From positions 496,001 through 560,000 of the forward strand of contig CAWBKU010000005.1 in NCBI GenBank assembly GCA_963789535.1: a stretch of DNA of 64,000 nucleotides, read 5' to 3'. Below the pieces are notes generated by a model. The model did no database searches, was not told the origin of the DNA, and saw only the letters and a list, made by a program, of their open reading frames with translations. The position numbers and the translations under genes are program-made. Positions 16,750-25,006 of the stretch are shown piece after piece (the first letter of the stretch is position 1; every line of letters begins with the position of its first letter). Source of the stretch: CAVXHQ01 sp963789535. GTDB taxonomy: Bacteria; Pseudomonadota; Alphaproteobacteria; Rhodobacterales; Rhodobacteraceae.

Positions 16750-18614
16750 GTATCGCGACCGATCCCGCCCAACCGGCGCGATTCTACACAGACCGCTTCA
16801 TCGACCCGTTCCGTCCCGCCGACGGCCCGCCGCCGACTACCCTCTGGGCGTTCTTCAAGTGGAGCCTGAAGGGATCCTGGACCTTCCTCGCTGTCGCCGG
16901 TGTCATTTCCGCCATCGCCGGCGTCGCCGAGGTGCTGGCCGCCCTCATCCTCGGCTGGGTCATCGACGCCGCCGAGGGGGCGCCGCGGGCGACGTTCTGG
17001 TCCGACAACGCCGGGCTGATGGCGATTTCCGTGGGCCTCCTGCTCTTCGCCCGGCCACTGGCGCTGGGCGTCTCGGCGCTCTGCAACGCGGTGATCCTGC
17101 AACCCAACCTCGCCCCGCTGGTCCTGTCGAAACTGCACCGCTGGACGATGGGCCACTCGGTGCGGTTCTTCGACAACGATTTCGCCGGGCGCATCGCGCA
17201 GAAACAGATGCAGGTGTCCGGCGGCGTGACCGAGATCACGTCCGAATTCATCAACACGATCTGCTATGCGTTCGCCTCCATCGTCGGCTCGATCCTGCTC
17301 CTCTTCGTCATCGACTGGCGCGTCGCGGTCGGTTTCGCCGTCTGGTGCTTCGGCTATTACTTCCTCATCCGCTACTATCTGCCCCGCATCCGGGTCCGGG
17401 CGCGGGCGCGGGCAAACGCGCGGTCGAACCTGACGGGTCAGGTCGTCGACACGATCACCAACATCAAGACGGTCAAGCTCTTTGCCCACGCCGACCACGA
17501 GGATATGGCGGCACTTCGGGCGATGGACAGTTTCCGCCTCAAGGCGCGCGACGTCGGCTGGATGAGCGCGTGGTTCCGCTTCTCGCTCATGACCTTCGCG
17601 GGCACCCTGCCGATCCTGATGGTCGGCGGCACGCTCTGGCTCTGGACCAACGGTCAGGCGTCGACGGGCGACATCGCGGCGGCAGGCACCGTGTCGCTGC
17701 GGATCGCGCAGATGACCGGCTGGGTCAGTTTCACGCTCATGGCGATGTATGCCCATGTCGGCGAGGTCGAGGACGGGATGGCGACATTGACCCCGCCGCA
17801 CGGCCTCGTGAACCGGGTCGCCGCCACGGACCTCGTGGTCCCCCGCGGCGAGGTCGTGTTCGACGACGTCACTTTCGCCTACGGGCAGGAGAAAGGCGGC
17901 ATCCAGAACCTGTCGCTGCGGGTCGCGGCGGGCGAGCGGATCGGCATCGTCGGCGCCTCGGGCGCGGGCAAGACGACGCTGGTGTCGACCCTGCTCCGCC
18001 TGCACGACGTCGAGGACGGGGCCGTGCGGATCGACGGGCAGGACATCCGCGAGGTCACGCAAGAGAGCCTGCGCCACAACATCGGCATGGTCACGCAGGA
18101 AACCGCGATGTTCAACCGCACCGCGCGGGACAACATCCTCTACGGCCGCCCCGATGCCTCCGATGCCGAGGTCGAGGAGGCCGCGCGTCGTGCCGAGGCG
18201 CACGAGTTCATCCTGGCGCTGCGCGACTTCAAGGGGCGCCCCGGCTATGACGCTTTTCTGGGTGAACGCGGCGTGAAACTCTCCGGCGGTCAGCGGCAAC
18301 GCATCGCCCTTGCCCGCGCCCTCATCAAAGATGCGCCGATCCTGATCCTCGACGAGGCGACGAGCGCGCTCGACAGCGAGGTCGAGGCGTCGATCCAGGC
18401 GGCCCTCGAGGTGGCGATGGAGGGAAAGACGGTGATCGCCATCGCGCACCGCCTGTCGACCATCGCGAGCATGGACCGGATCGTCGTGCTCGACAAAGGC
18501 CGCGTCTTCGAGGATGGCACCCACGCGCAGCTTCTGGCGCGCAACGGCCTTTATGCCCGCTACTGGAACCGTCAGTCCGGCGGCTTCATCGATGTGCGCG
18601 ATGCCGCGGAATAG
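16746..18614 (+). CDS. ABC half-exporter (membrane + ATPase), paralogue 3
   Basis: 622 residues; ATG 16746 overlaps the previous stop. Preamble FIDPFRPADGPPPTTLWAFF matches the other two paralogues in position. The exporter domain contains FDNDFAGRIAQKQMQVSGG, and the ATPase has Walker A GASGAGKTT, LSGGQRQRIALARA, ILILDEATSALDSEVE and IAIAHRLSTIASM. It is more divergent than 1 and 2 are from each other (for instance a different IQAALEVAMEGK segment in place of IQSTLYGMM). The RNA methyltransferase gene follows after nine bases, but its link with export is unclear. Confidence 0.92.
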   Translation: MSIATDPAQPARFYTDRFIDPFRPADGPPPTTLWAFFKWSLKGSWTFLAVAGVISAIAGVAEVLAALILGWVIDAAEGAPRATFWSDNAGLMAISVGLLLFARPLALGVSALCNAVILQPNLAPLVLSKLHRWTMGHSVRFFDNDFAGRIAQKQMQVSGGVTEITSEFINTICYAFASIVGSILLLFVIDWRVAVGFAVWCFGYYFLIRYYLPRIRVRARARANARSNLTGQVVDTITNIKTVKLFAHADHEDMAALRAMDSFRLKARDVGWMSAWFRFSLMTFAGTLPILMVGGTLWLWTNGQASTGDIAAAGTVSLRIAQMTGWVSFTLMAMYAHVGEVEDGMATLTPPHGLVNRVAATDLVVPRGEVVFDDVTFAYGQEKGGIQNLSLRVAAGERIGIVGASGAGKTTLVSTLLRLHDVEDGAVRIDGQDIREVTQESLRHNIGMVTQETAMFNRTARDNILYGRPDASDAEVEEAARRAEAHEFILALRDFKGRPGYDAFLGERGVKLSGGQRQRIALARALIKDAPILILDEATSALDSEVEASIQAALEVAMEGKTVIAIAHRLSTIASMDRIVVLDKGRVFEDGTHAQLLARNGLYARYWNRQSGGFIDVRDAAE

Positions 18615-18623
18615 AGCCTGAAG

Positions 18624-19826
18624 TTGCGGATCGAGACCCTTACGATGGCGGGACTCGGGCGTGCGGCGGACGGGTCCGTCCATGCGCGCTGCCTGCCCGG
18701 CGAGGAGATCGAGCCCGGCCCGGATGGCGACGGGCCGCCCCGCATCCTGACGCCTTCGCCCGGGCGGGTCACGCCGCCCTGCCGTCATTTCAGGATGTGC
18801 GGTGGCTGCCTGATGCAACATGCCTCGGACGCGCTCATTGCTGAATGGAAGACCGGGATCGTGCGGCAGGCGCTCATCGGGCAGGGGATCGAGGGAGAGG
18901 TGCTGCCGATCCTCACCTCGCCGCCCCGCTCGCGCAGGCGGGCGAAACTGACCGGGCGGCGGACCAGGAAGGGGGCGATGGTCGGTTTTCACGCCCGCGC
19001 CTCGGACATGCTGATCGAGGTGCCCGAGTGTCAGCTCCTCACCCCCGCCCTCATGGCGACCCTCCCCGCGCTCGGGGATCTGACCCGCCGCCTCTGCTCG
19101 CGCACCGACGAGGCGGCGTTCACCGTCACCGAGAGCCTTGCGGGCCCCGACATCCTCATCCACCACCCGCGCGACCTGACCGGCCCGCTGCGCATCGAAC
19201 TGGCGGCCGTCGCCGAGGCGCATGGCCTCGCGCGGCTGGCGTGGGGTGACGAGACGGTCGCGATGCGCCACCCCCCGCTTCAGCAGATGGGCCGCGCCCG
19301 CGTCACCCCGCCGCCCGGTGCGTTCCTTCAGGCGACCGCGCATGGCGAGGCGGCGCTGGTGGCACAGGTGCGCGCCATGGTCGGCACGTCCGCCCGTATC
19401 GCCGACCTCTTTGCAGGCTGCGGTACCTTCACCCTGCCTCTTGCAGAGGCTGCCGAGGTGCTGGCCGTCGAGGGGGAAGCCGCGATGATCGACGCCCTCG
19501 ATCGCGGCTGGCGGGCCACATTGGGCCTGCACAGGGTCGATCCGCAGGCCCGCGACCTCTTTCGCCGCCCCCTGCTGCCGGACGAGATGCGCAAACTCGA
19601 TGCCGTGGTCCTCGATCCGCCGCGTCAGGGCGCCGAGGCGCAGGTGGCGCAGATTGCCGGGGCCCGGGTGCCCGTCGTCGCCATGGTCTCGTGCAACCCC
19701 GTCACCTTTGCCCGCGACGCACGCACCCTGATCTCTGCCGGCTATGTCATGGGGCCGGTGACGCCGGTCGACCAGTTCCGCTGGGCCGCCCATGTGGAGA
19801 TGACGGCACGTTTCACGATTTCTTGA
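18624..19826 (+). CDS. Class I SAM-dependent RNA 5-methyluridine methyltransferase (TrmA/RlmCD family)
   Basis: 400 residues. The N terminus carries an iron-sulfur cluster signature (PCRHFRMCGGCLMQH plus ECQLL, four cysteines), as in RlmD and RlmC. The SAM-binding motif IADLFAGCGTFTLPLAE, the DPPRQG loop and the catalytic nucleophile loop VSCNPVTF are in the right order. Such enzymes methylate C5 of uridine in 23S rRNA or tRNA; which site cannot be told. TTG 18624 is chosen because IETLTMAGLGRAADG needs to be complete (a TRAM-like start without the full TRAM domain); ATG 18645 is the alternative. Compact compared with E. coli RlmD (433 residues). Confidence 0.88.
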   Translation: MRIETLTMAGLGRAADGSVHARCLPGEEIEPGPDGDGPPRILTPSPGRVTPPCRHFRMCGGCLMQHASDALIAEWKTGIVRQALIGQGIEGEVLPILTSPPRSRRRAKLTGRRTRKGAMVGFHARASDMLIEVPECQLLTPALMATLPALGDLTRRLCSRTDEAAFTVTESLAGPDILIHHPRDLTGPLRIELAAVAEAHGLARLAWGDETVAMRHPPLQQMGRARVTPPPGAFLQATAHGEAALVAQVRAMVGTSARIADLFAGCGTFTLPLAEAAEVLAVEGEAAMIDALDRGWRATLGLHRVDPQARDLFRRPLLPDEMRKLDAVVLDPPRQGAEAQVAQIAGARVPVVAMVSCNPVTFARDARTLISAGYVMGPVTPVDQFRWAAHVEMTARFTIS

Positions 19827-19909
19827 GGGCCCGGCCCCATCGGGGGCTTTGTTGTGACGGGCCGCGATGCTAGACCACAAAGAAAAATGGCAGGGAATTG
19901 GGGCTTGGA

Positions 19910-20560
19910 ATGACGAAACTGACGCGACGCTCGATGCTGCTCGGAAGTGCGGCAACCCTCGCCGCCTGCGCGACGGCGCAACCGAGCAAGTTCCTGGTCT
20001 ATTCGGGTCCGGAGGTGACGAGCATCGTCGCCTACAAGGAAACGAGGACGCTGCACCTGCTCAACAACCAGCGCACGTTGGCATCCTACCGCTTCGAACT
20101 CGGCTTTGCGCCCGATGGCCACAAGCGGCAGGAAGGCGACGGGCGCACGCCCGAAGGGCAATACTGGATCGACCGCCGCAATCCCAACAGCCGCTACCAC
20201 CTGTCGATCGGCATCTCCTATCCGAATGCGGCGGACCGCGCGATGGCACAGTCGATGGGCGTGCCGCCGGGTGGCGACATCTTCATCCACGGGACGCCGA
20301 CCAACTTTCTCGGGATGACGGACTGGACGGTCGGCTGTCTGGCCGTGACCAACCCAGAGGTCGAGGCGATCTATTCCATGGTGCGCGACGGCACGCCGAT
20401 ATGGATCGTGGCGAACCCCAATTCCGTCCTCGAAGAGGCGACGGGCAGCCCAGACATCATCGGTGTCACGAGTGTCGACCCGGCGTCGTCGACGAATACG
20501 ACCGCCATGTCCCAGCTCGAGGCCGCCTATGTGGCCGACGGCGGTGGCGCGGACCTCTAG
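19910..20560 (+). CDS. L,D-transpeptidase family lipoprotein (YkuD domain)
   Basis: 216 residues. The N terminus has a twin-arginine-like RRSMLLGSAATLAAC with a lipobox cysteine at about residue 19, so it is predicted to be exported and lipidated. The YkuD domain is seen from FELGFAPDGHKRQEGDGRTPEG to the catalytic block DIFIHGTPTNFLGMTDWTVGCLAVT, with His in IHG and Cys in TVGC. L,D-transpeptidases make 3-3 cross-links or attach lipoproteins to peptidoglycan. ATG 19910 is preferred over an upstream TTG at 19898. It lies beside a CAP-domain lipoprotein and a second L,D-transpeptidase. Confidence 0.9.
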   Translation: MTKLTRRSMLLGSAATLAACATAQPSKFLVYSGPEVTSIVAYKETRTLHLLNNQRTLASYRFELGFAPDGHKRQEGDGRTPEGQYWIDRRNPNSRYHLSIGISYPNAADRAMAQSMGVPPGGDIFIHGTPTNFLGMTDWTVGCLAVTNPEVEAIYSMVRDGTPIWIVANPNSVLEEATGSPDIIGVTSVDPASSTNTTAMSQLEAAYVADGGGADL

Positions 20561-20579
20561 GTCGTCCGGAACCCGCGCC

Positions 20580-21095
20580 TCAGGCCGCGAGCACCATCGT
20601 CCACCAGATCTTGCCGCCGTCCTCCTGAAACCAGGAAATACCCATCCGCGTCGCGGCCGGGTCCATGATGACCGCGCGCGTATCGGCCTGCTGCATCCAC
20701 GCGCCCAGCGTCTCGAGTTCGTTCTCGAACGTCTCGGAAATCGTCTCGCCGATCAGGCGCCCGCCGTAACCGACCCGCCGCAGCCGGTCGAGCGGCGAGG
20801 ACGCGTCCGACCCGAAATGCCAGGGCCGGTTCTGGATCGCCATGTCGCGGCTGTGCGTCGCCGCCGCCGCCGTCAGCCGCGCATCGAGTTGCAGCGGACC
20901 CGCCCCCGCCGCCTGGCGCAGCGTATTGACGCTGTCGAGCATCCGGAACGGTATCGCGCTCTCGTCGGCGGGCGTGATCCGGTAGATTTGCCGCACCGGC
21001 AGGCCATCGGCACCGATCCGCACGCCGGTACCCGACGAACAGGCGGCAAGCGCGAGGGACGAAAGGCCAAGGAGGGCAAAGCGACGGTTCATCAT
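20580..21095 (-). CDS. CAP-domain lipoprotein
   Basis: 171 residues. Signal peptide with lipobox (LSSLALAACSSG, cysteine near residue 19). The CAP (SCP/PR-1) domain follows: MLDSVNTLRQAAGAGPLQLDARLTAAAATHSRDMAIQNRPWHFGSDASSPLDRLRRVGYG with a conserved His in THSRDM and in WHFGSD, then IGETISETFENELETLGAWMQQ and the MDPAATRMGISWFQ strand. CAP proteins in bacteria are mostly uncharacterised envelope proteins. An AAGGA run (plus 21101-21105) lies 5-8 bases before ATG 21095 and ATG 21092; either may be used. It is divergent from the second L,D-transpeptidase and convergent with the first. Confidence 0.88.
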   Translation of the reverse strand: MMNRRFALLGLSSLALAACSSGTGVRIGADGLPVRQIYRITPADESAIPFRMLDSVNTLRQAAGAGPLQLDARLTAAAATHSRDMAIQNRPWHFGSDASSPLDRLRRVGYGGRLIGETISETFENELETLGAWMQQADTRAVIMDPAATRMGISWFQEDGGKIWWTMVLAA

Positions 21096-21190
21096 GTGTA
21101 TCCTTCGGGGTCGCCGCCGTCCTTAGCCGCAACGCTTCGGCAGATCAAACACAGATCGGCAGAGATTGGCGCGTCCGACGACAGTTTCAT

Positions 21191-21219
21191 TTGCCTGTAG
21201 CACGAAAGCCGATTAATTC
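21191..21219 (+). promoter_or_regulatory. Candidate sigma-70 promoter for the second L,D-transpeptidase
   Basis: TTGCCT (21191-21196), 17-base spacer, TAATTC (21214-21219), about 50 bases before the ATG at 21271. Boxes match the housekeeping pattern moderately well. Confidence 0.5.
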
Positions 21220-21270
21220 CTCGATCAAAAGGGCGCGACTTTCGATCCGCGCCGAACCGAGGGGCCCCCC

Positions 21271-21882
21271 ATGTACGAACCCAAGACACCCTACCTGTCC
21301 CGCCGCGGCTTCATCGTGGCCTCTGCCGCGACGCTCGCCGCAGGCAGCGCCGCCACGACCGCTGCGGCACAGCAGGCCGGTTCGACCGAGTTCCGCGACG
21401 ACCTCGCCGCCGGCAACCAGCGCAACATCTCGAGCTTTCGCGAACTCGACTGGCGTCCCTATTTCTCGAACCTCGACCGTGGCGCGATCCTCTGCGACAT
21501 CCAGAGCCGTGCCCTGCACTACTGGTCCGCCGACGAGAGCATCTACCGACTGTTCCCGACGAGCGTTCCGCTGACCGACGACCTCACCCGTCTCGGGCGG
21601 ACAGAGGTGGTCGACAAGGTGGTGAACCCGACCTGGCGGCCCACGCCGTCGATGCGCGAGCGCAATCCCGAGTGGCCGGAGGTGGTCGCGGGCGGCGATC
21701 CGCTGAACCCGCTGGGGCCCTTCGCCCTCTATCTGTCGTGGCAATACTACCGCATCCACGGCACCCACGACACGCGCAAGATCGGGCGCCGCTCGTCGAA
21801 CGGCTGCATCGGCCTGTTCAACGAGCAGATCCAGGAACTGTTCGGTTATGCTCAGGTCGGCACCCAGGTGATGCTCATCTGA
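21271..21882 (+). CDS. L,D-transpeptidase with Tat signal (ErfK/YbiS/YkuD type)
   Basis: 203 residues. The N terminus SRRGFIVASAATLAAGSA is a twin-arginine export signal ending near an AAAQQA cleavage region. The YkuD catalytic block reads YRIHGTHDTRKIGRRSSNGCIGLFNE, with His in IHGT and nucleophile Cys in SNGCIG. This is close to the enzymes that anchor Braun-type lipoproteins or form 3-3 cross-links. The middle part (LFPTSVPLTDDLTRLGRTEVV, NPTWRPTPSMRERNPEWP) is the usual substrate-side segment of this group. It ends ahead of an intrinsic terminator. Confidence 0.93.
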   Translation: MYEPKTPYLSRRGFIVASAATLAAGSAATTAAAQQAGSTEFRDDLAAGNQRNISSFRELDWRPYFSNLDRGAILCDIQSRALHYWSADESIYRLFPTSVPLTDDLTRLGRTEVVDKVVNPTWRPTPSMRERNPEWPEVVAGGDPLNPLGPFALYLSWQYYRIHGTHDTRKIGRRSSNGCIGLFNEQIQELFGYAQVGTQVMLI

Positions 21883-21901
21883 GGGCGCCGCATCGCCATG
21901 T

Positions 21902-21933
21902 AAAAGGGCCGGACCGAAGGGTCTGGCCCTTTT
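21902..21933 (+). terminator. Intrinsic terminator after the L,D-transpeptidase
   Basis: AAAAGGGCCGGACC, loop GAAG, GGTCTGGCCCTTTT: a 14-bp stem with one G-U type mismatch, a tetraloop and a T-run. Symmetric A and T runs make it usable on both strands. Confidence 0.85.
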
Positions 21934-21980
21934 GCGTCGCGGTGCTAGGCTGCGGTCGACACCGGACAGGAGCGCCCCGA

Positions 21981-22151
21981 ATGAGCAAGATCCCCCTCGC
22001 GATCCTGATCGTCGTCCCCCTCGGCGCCTGCACCGACAACGTCATGACCGCGCCGGTCGCGGTGCAACAGGCGACCGCCGGTCAGGACAACCGCGACATC
22101 ATCCTGCCGCTGGCCATAATCGCAGGCGTGACGTTCTGGGGTATTCAATGA
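21981..22151 (+). CDS. Small lipoprotein, hypothetical
   Basis: 56 residues from ATG 21981 with AGGAG at 21968-21972. An N-terminal hydrophobic signal ends in the lipobox LGAC (cysteine near residue 17); the rest (TDNVMTAPVAVQQATAGQDNRDIILPLAIIAG) ends in a second hydrophobic stretch to the C terminus. No family is recognised. It follows the L,D-transpeptidase terminator, so it has its own transcript. The REP-like element at 22162 lies directly behind its stop. Confidence 0.6.
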   Translation: MSKIPLAILIVVPLGACTDNVMTAPVAVQQATAGQDNRDIILPLAIIAGVTFWGIQ

Positions 22152-22161
22152 ATGGATCCGC

Positions 22162-22226
22162 GCCGGGCTGAAGCCCGGCCTACGTGTGCTGTCATTGTCG
22201 AGCCGTAGGCCGGGCTTCGGCCCGGC
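22162..22226. repeat. REP-like paired palindrome
   Basis: Two 22-base arms (22162-22183 and 22205-22226) are inverted copies with one mismatch, separated by 21 bases. Each arm is itself a hairpin: GCCGGGC-TGAA-GCCCGGC plus CTAC, and GTAG plus GCCGGGC-TTCG-GCCCGGC. It lies between convergent genes (small lipoprotein and hemH) and is related in build to the elements at 26589 and 41093. Confidence 0.75.
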
Positions 22227-22236
22227 ACCGACCGCC

Positions 22237-23304
22237 CTAAATCCACCCCTGCAAGTTGTCCTCGATCACCCCCGACAGCGCGGCGATATGCGCGGGGCTG
22301 TCGTTCAGACACGGGATATAGGTGAACGTCCCGCCACCCGCATGTTCGAAGCTCTCGCGGATTTCCTCCTCGATCTCCTCCAGCGTTTCGATGCAGTCGG
22401 CTGAGAACGCCGGCGCGCAGACCGCGATCCGGCGCACCCCCTCCTCCTGCGCCAGCCGCGCCACCTCCTTGACGGTATAGGGCTTTAGCCATTCCTCCGG
22501 CCCGAACTTCGACTGGAACGTCGTGCGGATCTCGGTCGTGTCCCAGCCCAGCCGCTCGCGCAGCAGGCGCGTCGTCTTCTGGCACTGGCAATGATAGGGA
22601 TCGCCCTCGCGCAGATAGCGTTCCGGAACGCCGTGATAGCTGCATATGAGGACCTCGGGTCGCTCTGGCAGGGCCGCATAGGCCGTCTCGATCGAGGTCG
22701 CCAGCGCGTCGATATAGGCCGGCTGATCGAAATAGGGCGCGACGATCCGCGCGACCGGCTGCCATTTCTCGGTCATCAGGGCGCGAAAGAACTGGTCGTT
22801 CGCTGTCGCCGAGGTCGCGCCCGCGTAATGCGGATAGAGCGGAAAGAAGAGGATTTTCGTGCAGCCCGCCGCCACCATCTCGCGCACCTTGGCCTGCGTC
22901 GACGGATTGCCGTACCGCATGCAGAAGTCGACCCGCACGTCGTCGCCATGGCGGGCGGCCATCTCGGCCCGGATCGCCGCCGTCTGCGCCTTGGTGATCG
23001 TCAGGAGGGGACTCTCGTCCGCCTCTTCGTTCCAGATCGACCGGTATGCGGCGCCGGATTTGAACGGGCGGCGCGACAGGATCACAAGTTGCAGCAGCGG
23101 TTGCCACAGCCAGGCCGAGTAATCGACGACCCGCTTGTCCGACAGGAACTCGCTCAGATAGCGGCGCATCGACCAATAGTCGGTGCCGTCGGGCGTCCCG
23201 AGGTTGGCCAGAAGAATCCCGATGCGCGCGGGTTCGATCGTCGGATGATCGGCGGGCGCATGGGCAGGACAGGCGGCGGGTGCTGCGGTGGGGGCCAGTG
23301 CCAT
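22237..23304 (-). CDS. hemH: Ferrochelatase
   Basis: 355 residues. HemH inserts ferrous iron into protoporphyrin IX, the last step of heme synthesis. Conserved stretches: GILLANLGTPDGTDYWSMRRYLSEFL, ILFFPLYPHYAGATSAT, the catalytic histidine in LICSYHGVPERYLREGDPYHCQCQ, and the C-terminal EEWLKPYT plus VCAPAFSADCIETLEEI with its acidic cluster. The CQCQ and ADCIETLEE cysteines are at positions used by [2Fe-2S]-containing ferrochelatases in some bacteria, but the full cluster motif was not proven here. The methyltransferase-like gene ends four bases upstream of its start, so the two are probably co-transcribed. Confidence 0.95.
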   Translation of the reverse strand: MALAPTAAPAACPAHAPADHPTIEPARIGILLANLGTPDGTDYWSMRRYLSEFLSDKRVVDYSAWLWQPLLQLVILSRRPFKSGAAYRSIWNEEADESPLLTITKAQTAAIRAEMAARHGDDVRVDFCMRYGNPSTQAKVREMVAAGCTKILFFPLYPHYAGATSATANDQFFRALMTEKWQPVARIVAPYFDQPAYIDALATSIETAYAALPERPEVLICSYHGVPERYLREGDPYHCQCQKTTRLLRERLGWDTTEIRTTFQSKFGPEEWLKPYTVKEVARLAQEEGVRRIAVCAPAFSADCIETLEEIEEEIRESFEHAGGGTFTYIPCLNDSPAHIAALSGVIEDNLQGWI

Positions 23305-23308
23305 CGGG

Positions 23309-24139
23309 TCAGTCCTGCGTCGACGTAAGGGGGGTTTCGACGGCGCCCAGCGCCTCGGCGAGGCGGGCGGTCGCCGATCCGGGGCGGAGCGGTTGCGGTT
23401 GCGTCGCGGCGGGCGCCCAGCCGGTCAGGGTCACGATCTCGAAGGTTGCGGTGATGCGTCCGTCACCATCCGCGTGACGCTCGGCATAGAGGCGGGCAGC
23501 CTCGGTCAGAACCGCGGCCCGCGTCGGATGACGCAGCCGGGCGGTCAGCGCGTTCGCCTCGCCCATCGCCCGCAGGTCGCGCATCAGGTGAAAGGCGTCG
23601 GCATAACTGACCGTCATCGTCTCACCGTCCGCCACCGGCAGCGCCAGACCCGCGCGCGACAAGAGCGCGCCAAGGTCGCGGATATCGCCCATCGGCGCCA
23701 CGCGCGGTGACAGGCCACCCGTCACCGTCACCTCGGCCTTGGCCAGACAGGCGCGCAACTCGTGCAGCGTCTGCCCGCCGAACAGCGCCGCGATCAGCAG
23801 GCCATCGGGTTTCAGGGCAAGGCGGCATTGCACCAGTTGGCCGACCGGATCGTTCGCGCCATGCAGGCACAGCGCATGGAGCACCAGATCATGCGCGCCC
23901 CGCGCCAGCCCCAGCACCTCGTCATCCGCCACGATCCGCGCATCGGGAAAGGTCTTGCGCCACGGCTTTGCAAAAGGGGCCACGACCGCCGGCGCCGTAA
24001 ACGATCTGTTAACCTCTTGCAGTCTCTCTGTGACACCAAAGGCCACCGTCTCGTGCAGGAACAGCGCGGGCGCGCGCGCCGCGCGATTGCGGTGCATCGC
24101 GCGGGCAGCAAGGTCGAAGAGGGGGGCCGGGGCATCCAT
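23309..24139 (-). CDS. Methyltransferase-like protein lacking the SAM motif I (NDUFAF5/BioC-like)
   Basis: 276 residues. It starts MDAPAPLFDLAARAMHRNRAARAPALFLHE, as in the alphaproteobacterial relatives of human NDUFAF5, and contains GAHDLVLHALCLHGANDPVGQLVQCRLALKPDGLLIAALFGGQTLHELR, the post-I/motif IV-VI part of a class I methyltransferase. The glycine-rich SAM-binding motif (usually LDLGCHTG) is replaced by TAPAVVAPFAKPW, so catalysis is doubtful. From memory, the same substitution is a group feature of Rhodobacterales, not a frameshift, and the frame is clean here. It may have a structural role. ATG 24139; divergent from comF with 29 bases between. Confidence 0.8.
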   Translation of the reverse strand: MDAPAPLFDLAARAMHRNRAARAPALFLHETVAFGVTERLQEVNRSFTAPAVVAPFAKPWRKTFPDARIVADDEVLGLARGAHDLVLHALCLHGANDPVGQLVQCRLALKPDGLLIAALFGGQTLHELRACLAKAEVTVTGGLSPRVAPMGDIRDLGALLSRAGLALPVADGETMTVSYADAFHLMRDLRAMGEANALTARLRHPTRAAVLTEAARLYAERHADGDGRITATFEIVTLTGWAPAATQPQPLRPGSATARLAEALGAVETPLTSTQD

Positions 24140-24168
24140 CCGGCCCAGATAGGCGAGATCGGCAGGCG

Positions 24169-24975
24169 ATGCAAAGCGACGAGATGTCCGAAACCTTCCC
24201 CGCGGGGAAGATTTCCCTGCCCGTGTCCCGCCGGATCGCGGCAGCCCTCGGCCCCGCCGGCGCCCGCCTCCTGCGCCTCGTCTATCCGTCGCAATGCCTG
24301 CTCTGCGATGCGCAGGTCGAGACCGACTTTGCCCTTTGCGGCCCCTGCTGGCGCGAGACGCCATTTCTCATGGGCCTCGTCTGTTCGCTCTGCGGCGCGC
24401 CCCTGCCCGGACAGGACACCGGCGAGGAGGTGCACTGCGACGACTGTCTGACCATCGCGCGGCCCTGGTCGCGGGGGCGCTCGACGCTGCTCTATCAGGA
24501 CCATGGGCGCAGGATCGTATTGTCGCTGAAACACGGCGACCGCGACGACCTCGCCGCGCCCGTCGCCGGCTGGATGGCGCGCGCCGCCGCACCCTTGCTG
24601 ACCGACCGGACCCTCATCGTGCCCGTGCCGCTGCACTGGCGCCGCCTGCTCAAGCGTCGCTACAACCAGTCCGCCATGCTCGCCAAGGCACTGGCACCAC
24701 TGGTGGGCCACCCCGTCGCCCTCGACGCCCTGATCCGCGCCCGCGCCACCGCGTCGCTCGGGACCAAGGGCCGCGACGACCGCTTCCGCACGCTCGACGG
24801 TGCCATCCGCCCGCATCCCCGGCGCGGTCGCGCCATGGCCGGGCGCGACGTGCTGCTGATCGACGACGTGATGACCTCCGGCGCGACACTCGCCGCCTGC
24901 GCCGAGGCGGCGCGTGCGGCGGGGGCGGATGACGTGTGCGTGTTGACACTGGCGCGGGCGGCCAAGGCCCCCTAG
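24169..24975 (+). CDS. ComF family protein (phosphoribosyltransferase-like)
   Basis: 268 residues. A four-cysteine zinc finger is followed by the PRT fold: LVYPSQCLLCDAQVE, FALCGPCWRE, LVCSLCGAPLPG and VHCDDCL supply CxxC pairs, then VPVPLHWRRLLKRRYNQSAMLAKALA, RFRTLDGAIR and the PRPP loop VLLIDDVMTSGATLAACAEAAR. ComF proteins take part in DNA uptake in competent bacteria but are also present without competence, so the role is open. The N-terminal part overlaps a 22-bp dispersed repeat (24188-24209), and the usual start of relatives lies closer to the first CxxC, so an internal start cannot be excluded. Confidence 0.88.
   Translation: MQSDEMSETFPAGKISLPVSRRIAAALGPAGARLLRLVYPSQCLLCDAQVETDFALCGPCWRETPFLMGLVCSLCGAPLPGQDTGEEVHCDDCLTIARPWSRGRSTLLYQDHGRRIVLSLKHGDRDDLAAPVAGWMARAAAPLLTDRTLIVPVPLHWRRLLKRRYNQSAMLAKALAPLVGHPVALDALIRARATASLGTKGRDDRFRTLDGAIRPHPRRGRAMAGRDVLLIDDVMTSGATLAACAEAARAAGADDVCVLTLARAAKAP
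24188..24209. repeat. 22-bp dispersed repeat, copy 1
   Basis: Contains the palindrome TTCCCCGCGGGGAA; 22 bases are identical, in inverted orientation, to 26553-26574. This copy lies inside the first codons of comF (reads ...SETFPAGK). Confidence 0.7.
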
Positions 24976-25006
24976 TTTGCGTCCCTGAAATGCCGGAGGA
25001 CCGCCC

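Noticed and set aside
16677..19955. About 1090-codon minus-strand open frame across the third exporter and methyltransferase
   Set aside because: No domains; antisense shadow of well-supported genes.
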